This document shows positions 62,101-64,000 of a stretch of DNA of 64,000 bases, piece by piece. A program made the position numbers and the translations under genes. The notes under the pieces are model-generated. The model saw only the letters and a list, made by a program, of their open reading frames with translations. It made no database searches and was not told where the DNA came from. Numbering within the stretch: the stretch's first letter is position 1; each line of letters opens with the position of its first letter. The stretch comes from Flavobacterium gelatinilyticum (GTDB lineage: Bacteria > Bacteroidota > Bacteroidia > Flavobacteriales > Flavobacteriaceae), in assembly GCF_027111295.1 (NCBI RefSeq), contig NZ_CP114287.1, positions 1,116,001 to 1,180,000 of the forward strand, written 5' to 3'.

Positions 62101-62265
62101 TGTTGGCGCTGTGGTAATAATCTGAACCTGATTATTGGTGATATCAGGCAGGGCATCAAGCGGCAATTTTTTAAGTGAGAAGCTTCCCCAGGCAATAAGT
62201 ACAAGGGTAAATAATAGTATAACGAATTTATTTCGTATACTAAACTGAATGATTTTATCTAACAT
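59146..62265 (-). CDS. cusA: Heavy-metal RND efflux pump (CusA/CzcA family)
   Basis: A 1039-residue inner-membrane RND protein with 12 helices and two large periplasmic loops. It starts MLDKIIQFSIRNKFVILLFTLVLIAWG and carries the HME-RND segments PLDALPDITNNQVQIIT, DFGIIVDGAVIIVEATMHHL (helix 4 with charged proton-relay residues), PIESGDLIIVLKDKKEW and LRPVLMTAAVASLGFMPMALS. It exports monovalent or divalent metal ions by proton antiport through the tripartite complex with the adjacent adaptor and channel. Length fits the family. Metal specificity (Cu/Ag or Co/Zn/Cd) is not settled; the neighbouring ATPase is of the Zn/Cd/Co class. Confidence 0.96.
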   Translation of the reverse strand: MLDKIIQFSIRNKFVILLFTLVLIAWGSFSLKKLPLDALPDITNNQVQIITTAPTLASQEVEQLITYPLERAVKTVPNIIELRSISRFGLSVVTVVFEDDVDIYWAREQIFQRLKEAEENIPDYVNSPELAPISTGLGEIYQYDVYAKKGYENKYSAVELRTIQDWIIIPQLQGVKGVAEVSTWGGKLKQFEIAVNPNMLNSLGVTITEIFDALEKNNQNTGGAYIEKDQYTYFIRGVGMAKGVKDLENVVVKNRNGSPVLVRNVAKVREGVALRYGASTKDGKGEIVSGMVLMLKGENSSAVVNRVHEKMAQINKSLPEGVAAEAFIDRGKLVENSIKTVAKNLLEGALIVIFVLILFLGNLRAGLIVASVIPLAMLFAVILMNAFGVSGNLMSLGAIDFGIIVDGAVIIVEATMHHLQKFKNKKELTQEEMDEEVYNSASKIRNSAAFGEIIILIVYLPILALIGTEGKMFKPMAMTVGFAIIGAFILSLTYIPMMSALFLSKKTEHKENFSDRMIAWLESRYTPLLKKALEFKKVVLSAALGLFALAFIVFQNMGGEFIPTIEEGDLAINATIMTGSSLTQMVETTTKYEQILKAKFPEIKTIVTKIGSGEIPTDPMPIESGDLIIVLKDKKEWKGRYHNWVELANAMKEEMEVIPGANIEISQPIQMRFNELMTGSRSDIAIKIFGDDLEILDAKAAELISKIKGIEGIGDLKADKVTGLPQITVKYDYDKIALYGLDISDINQIIRSSFAGEVAGKIYDESKRFDVVVRMDENNRGDITDVSNLFIPLPSGQQVPLSQVASVEYEQGPVQVIREDGKRRITVGLNVRGRDIQSVVEEIQAKLDKSFKLPAGYYVTYGGQFQNLIEASERLSVALPIALGLILVLLYFTFKSVKQALLIFTAIPLSAIGGVLALSLRGMPFSISAGIGFIALFGIAVLNGIVLISYFNQLKSEGISDAFQRIIIGTKTRLRPVLMTAAVASLGFMPMALSTSGGAEVQKPLATVVIGGLLSATLLTLIVLPILYLLLEKFNRKDN

Positions 62266-62291
62266 TTGAATATATAATGACGTGAGAAATT

Positions 62292-62365
62292 AGACAATTA
62301 AATTGTCTGTAAAAATGTGGTAAGTCCACAACTCTCCTGCCCATTTTCAAAACATCGAAATGGGC
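62292..62365 (-). other. Two intercistronic hairpins between the small metal protein and cusA
   Basis: AGACAATT-A-AATTGTCT (62292-62308) is a perfect 17-nt palindrome. GCCCATTT/AAATGGGC (62339-62346 with 62358-62365) forms an 8-bp stem that begins 8 bp past the preceding stop. There is no T run on the minus strand, so mRNA processing or partial attenuation is more likely than termination. Confidence 0.5.
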
Positions 62366-62372
62366 ATAATCA

Positions 62373-62696
62373 TTATGCTATCTGAGGGGGCTGCCAAATA
62401 CTTCCGTAGAAATTGGAAATAAAAACAGAATTATAACTTGGTAAAGGAATTGAAATTTGGGTGTAAATTTTAGGAAATTCAAAACTTACAGCAGAATGGT
62501 AACTTAAAATCTGTGCACCGCAGCAATTACAGGCACAAAACGGAGAACATAAATCATTGTCTTTGTCATGCGAATGATTGTCTTCTGATGCAAACTGGGC
62601 TGTTTTGTGCACAGCGCTGTTTACTTCCACATCTGCACAAGGCATATTTGAAAGTGCCATAAGGTAAATTGACAATATGATTGTTATCCATTTCAC
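62373..62696 (-). CDS. Small exported Cys/His-rich protein (DUF6660-like)
   Basis: A 107-residue protein whose start appears to be GTG at 62696 (MKWITIILSIYLMALSNMPC). The signal peptide is followed by a metal-site-like segment: HSHDKDN, then CSPFCACNCCGA near residues 52-63 with six closely spaced Cys. The tail SIWQPPQIA resembles small proteins found ahead of CusA-type genes in Flavobacterium-like genomes (DUF6660). It is the first gene of the metal efflux operon and could be a periplasmic metal sensor or carrier; that role is inferred. Confidence 0.85.
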   Translation of the reverse strand: MKWITIILSIYLMALSNMPCADVEVNSAVHKTAQFASEDNHSHDKDNDLCSPFCACNCCGAQILSYHSAVSFEFPKIYTQISIPLPSYNSVFISNFYGSIWQPPQIA

Positions 62697-63016
62697 GAAG
62701 ACAAAAATAATACTTATTCTTTTACAAAAATCAGGTTTCTTAAAAAAAACGATATGTTCAAAAAGAGATTCATTACATCAAAACATCCTGATTTTCCAGA
62801 CGTTACAAAATCACTTTCTTAAAAAAAACTATAAATTGTTAAAAAAAATAATTAACTTTAACACTATAAAACCCAACATTATTAATTTAAACAACTTTTA
62901 ATTCAATTTTTTTATACACCTGACAGCAAGAAAATAAGCCGAAATTCACATAGAATACATTAGTACATATTTTATTTACGCAGTTTGATTAATTAATTTT
63001 AAAACACTACACACAA
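62697..63016. other. Divergent AT-rich gap
   Basis: 320 bp between the metal operon and the exported protein gene at 63017. On the minus strand TATTTTTG (62709-62702) is a -7 box candidate for the metal operon, but it lies only 6 bp before the GTG, which would make the mRNA almost leaderless. Nothing else was recognised; no MerR- or two-component-type gene is present. Confidence 0.5.
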
Positions 63017-64000
63017 ATGAAATGTAACCAGCTAATATCAGCCATTTTATTCTTATGCAGCCTGCAGATCTCCGCTCAAGTTTACACCGATAAAATTGTT
63101 GGAGAAAAAAATCAAGAACTTAAAGACAGCCTTAAAATTGCCAATTATCCGTACTCCCTTCCTATCTGGGGCGAAAAAGTAGCCCAAAAAGGATATAATC
63201 TGCCCTACTCGGCGGGACTTTCCGTAAATTACTTCTGGCAGGATTCTGAAATTGTAATCAGTAATCTTCAAGTAGGATTCAACAATGGACCTCTTCATAA
63301 TTTAGATGAAATTGTACGTTTCGATAAATCCTCTGTCGAAGTCGGAGCGATCACAATTCGTCCTGATATCTGGCTGCTTCCTTTCCTTAATATATATGGT
63401 GTTTTTGGAAAAGCCAATTCAACAACAAAAATTAATGCCGGAGTGTATATTCCGGATGCCGATAACAACTGGTCTGAAGTAGCCAATTTTAGTACCAAAG
63501 CCAATTTTGATGCCACTACATTTGGTATTGGTATGACGCCCACTATAGGTATTGGCGGGGGCTGGCTGGCACTCGATATGAATATGGCCTGGTCTGATAT
63601 TAGTTCGCTCGACAAACCGGCGTTCTCGTACATATTTGGTCCAAGGTTAGGAAAAACATTTAAACTCCGTAAACCAGAACGTAATATCGCTGTCTGGGCA
63701 GGCGGTTTCAGAGTGCATATTTCCGGCGATACAAACGGCAATATCAATTTGTCTGATGTGCTGGATTTATCAAATGCTCAGGTTAAAGTAGACAATGGTC
63801 TGGCAAAGGTTTCTGAAAATCAGGAAAAAGTAAATGTATGGTGGGACGGATTAACTCCAGCCGAGCAAAAAAATCCGGCTAATATTGCAAAACACAATAC
63901 CGCCAATCGCGCTCTCGAAACAGCCGGAAATTTTCTGACTACTGTAGACGGTGCTTTGAGTACTGCCGGTTCATCTACCGTACAATATTCACTGCAAAAA
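63017..64000 (+). CDS. Exported, probably outer-membrane beta-barrel protein (3' end cut by window)
   Basis: An ATG at 63017 opens a frame that stays open for 328 codons to the window edge. The start MKCNQLISAILFLCSLQISAQ is a signal peptide. The mature part has alternating aromatic/Gly strands (YSAGLSVNYFWQD, DIWLLPFLNIYGVFGKA, TFGIGMTPTIGIGGGWLALDMNMAWSD, FGPRLGKTFKL) typical of a beta-barrel, then a more helical segment (residues about 250-328). It does not match a family I recognise. It is divergent from the metal efflux operon. The C-terminus is missing here. Confidence 0.88.
   Translation, partial: MKCNQLISAILFLCSLQISAQVYTDKIVGEKNQELKDSLKIANYPYSLPIWGEKVAQKGYNLPYSAGLSVNYFWQDSEIVISNLQVGFNNGPLHNLDEIVRFDKSSVEVGAITIRPDIWLLPFLNIYGVFGKANSTTKINAGVYIPDADNNWSEVANFSTKANFDATTFGIGMTPTIGIGGGWLALDMNMAWSDISSLDKPAFSYIFGPRLGKTFKLRKPERNIAVWAGGFRVHISGDTNGNINLSDVLDLSNAQVKVDNGLAKVSENQEKVNVWWDGLTPAEQKNPANIAKHNTANRALETAGNFLTTVDGALSTAGSSTVQYSLQK

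Noticed and set aside
63053-63747. Two minus-strand open frames near the right edge
   Set aside because: They overlap the open plus-strand frame at 63017, which has a signal peptide and barrel-like pattern; the minus frames have neither a convincing start nor a recognisable product.

Overview
The window looks like a chromosome segment of a Flavobacterium-like member of the Bacteroidota. The evidence is AT-rich DNA, several genes preceded by the Bacteroidota -7 box (TAnnTTTG) with little Shine-Dalgarno sequence, lipoproteins with a Cys followed by Ser/Asp runs, many TonB-dependent outer-membrane receptors, one SusC/SusD pair with its own ECF sigma/FecR switch, and many short dispersed intergenic hairpins. 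No rRNA, tRNA, CRISPR array, transposase or phage gene was seen. A gene tail enters at the left edge and a gene is cut by the right edge.

Layout. 0-3 kb: two GNAT acetyltransferases (the second PaiA-like), a LysR regulator and a DMT exporter. 3.1-6.6 kb: a TonB receptor divergent from a MocR-type (GntR-aminotransferase) regulator, with a palindrome in the shared promoter region. 6.7-10.5 kb: a bacterial NHEJ module, with a small membrane protein overlapping ligD and a convergent ku. 10.6-16.9 kb: a divergent GNAT-like protein, an AraC regulator, a PQQ-type sugar dehydrogenase lipoprotein, two DoxX proteins, a medium-chain dehydrogenase and an island of hairpin repeats. 17-21.8 kb: a probable siderophore uptake locus (lipoprotein plus TonB receptor) divergent from a PchR-like AraC regulator, with a 21-bp-spaced direct repeat between them. 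22-24.3 kb: TSUP/DUF1634 pair and a luciferase-like monooxygenase. 24.8-32.5 kb: siderophore receptor, FadI-type thiolase with an abutting unknown gene, azoreductase/HxlR pair sharing a 38-nt palindrome, a DapB-like protein and a DUF1810 protein.

32.6-39.1 kb holds an unusual transport cluster: a His/Cys-rich small secreted protein, an ABC ATPase, a TonB siderophore-type receptor and two ABC-2 permeases with large extracytoplasmic loops, all tightly packed. 39.4-49.5 kb holds an ECF sigma/FecR/STN-SusC/SusD/lipoprotein set followed by a di-haem cytochrome c peroxidase and a small secreted unknown. 49.5-54 kb: a BamA-like barrel, a VOC protein and an orphan pair of exported unknowns. 54.1-62.7 kb is a heavy-metal efflux operon on the minus strand (small His/Cys-rich protein, CusA-type RND pump, TolC-type channel, adaptor, P-type ATPase). 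Its gaps, and even two signal-peptide coding regions, carry dispersed repeats. The last kilobase starts an exported, probably beta-barrel protein.

The main theme is envelope traffic of metals and metal chelates: four TonB receptors, one SusCD system, one receptor-linked ABC system and one metal efflux operon, most with a local regulator or operator visible. All functions are inferred from reading the sequence; no database search was run.
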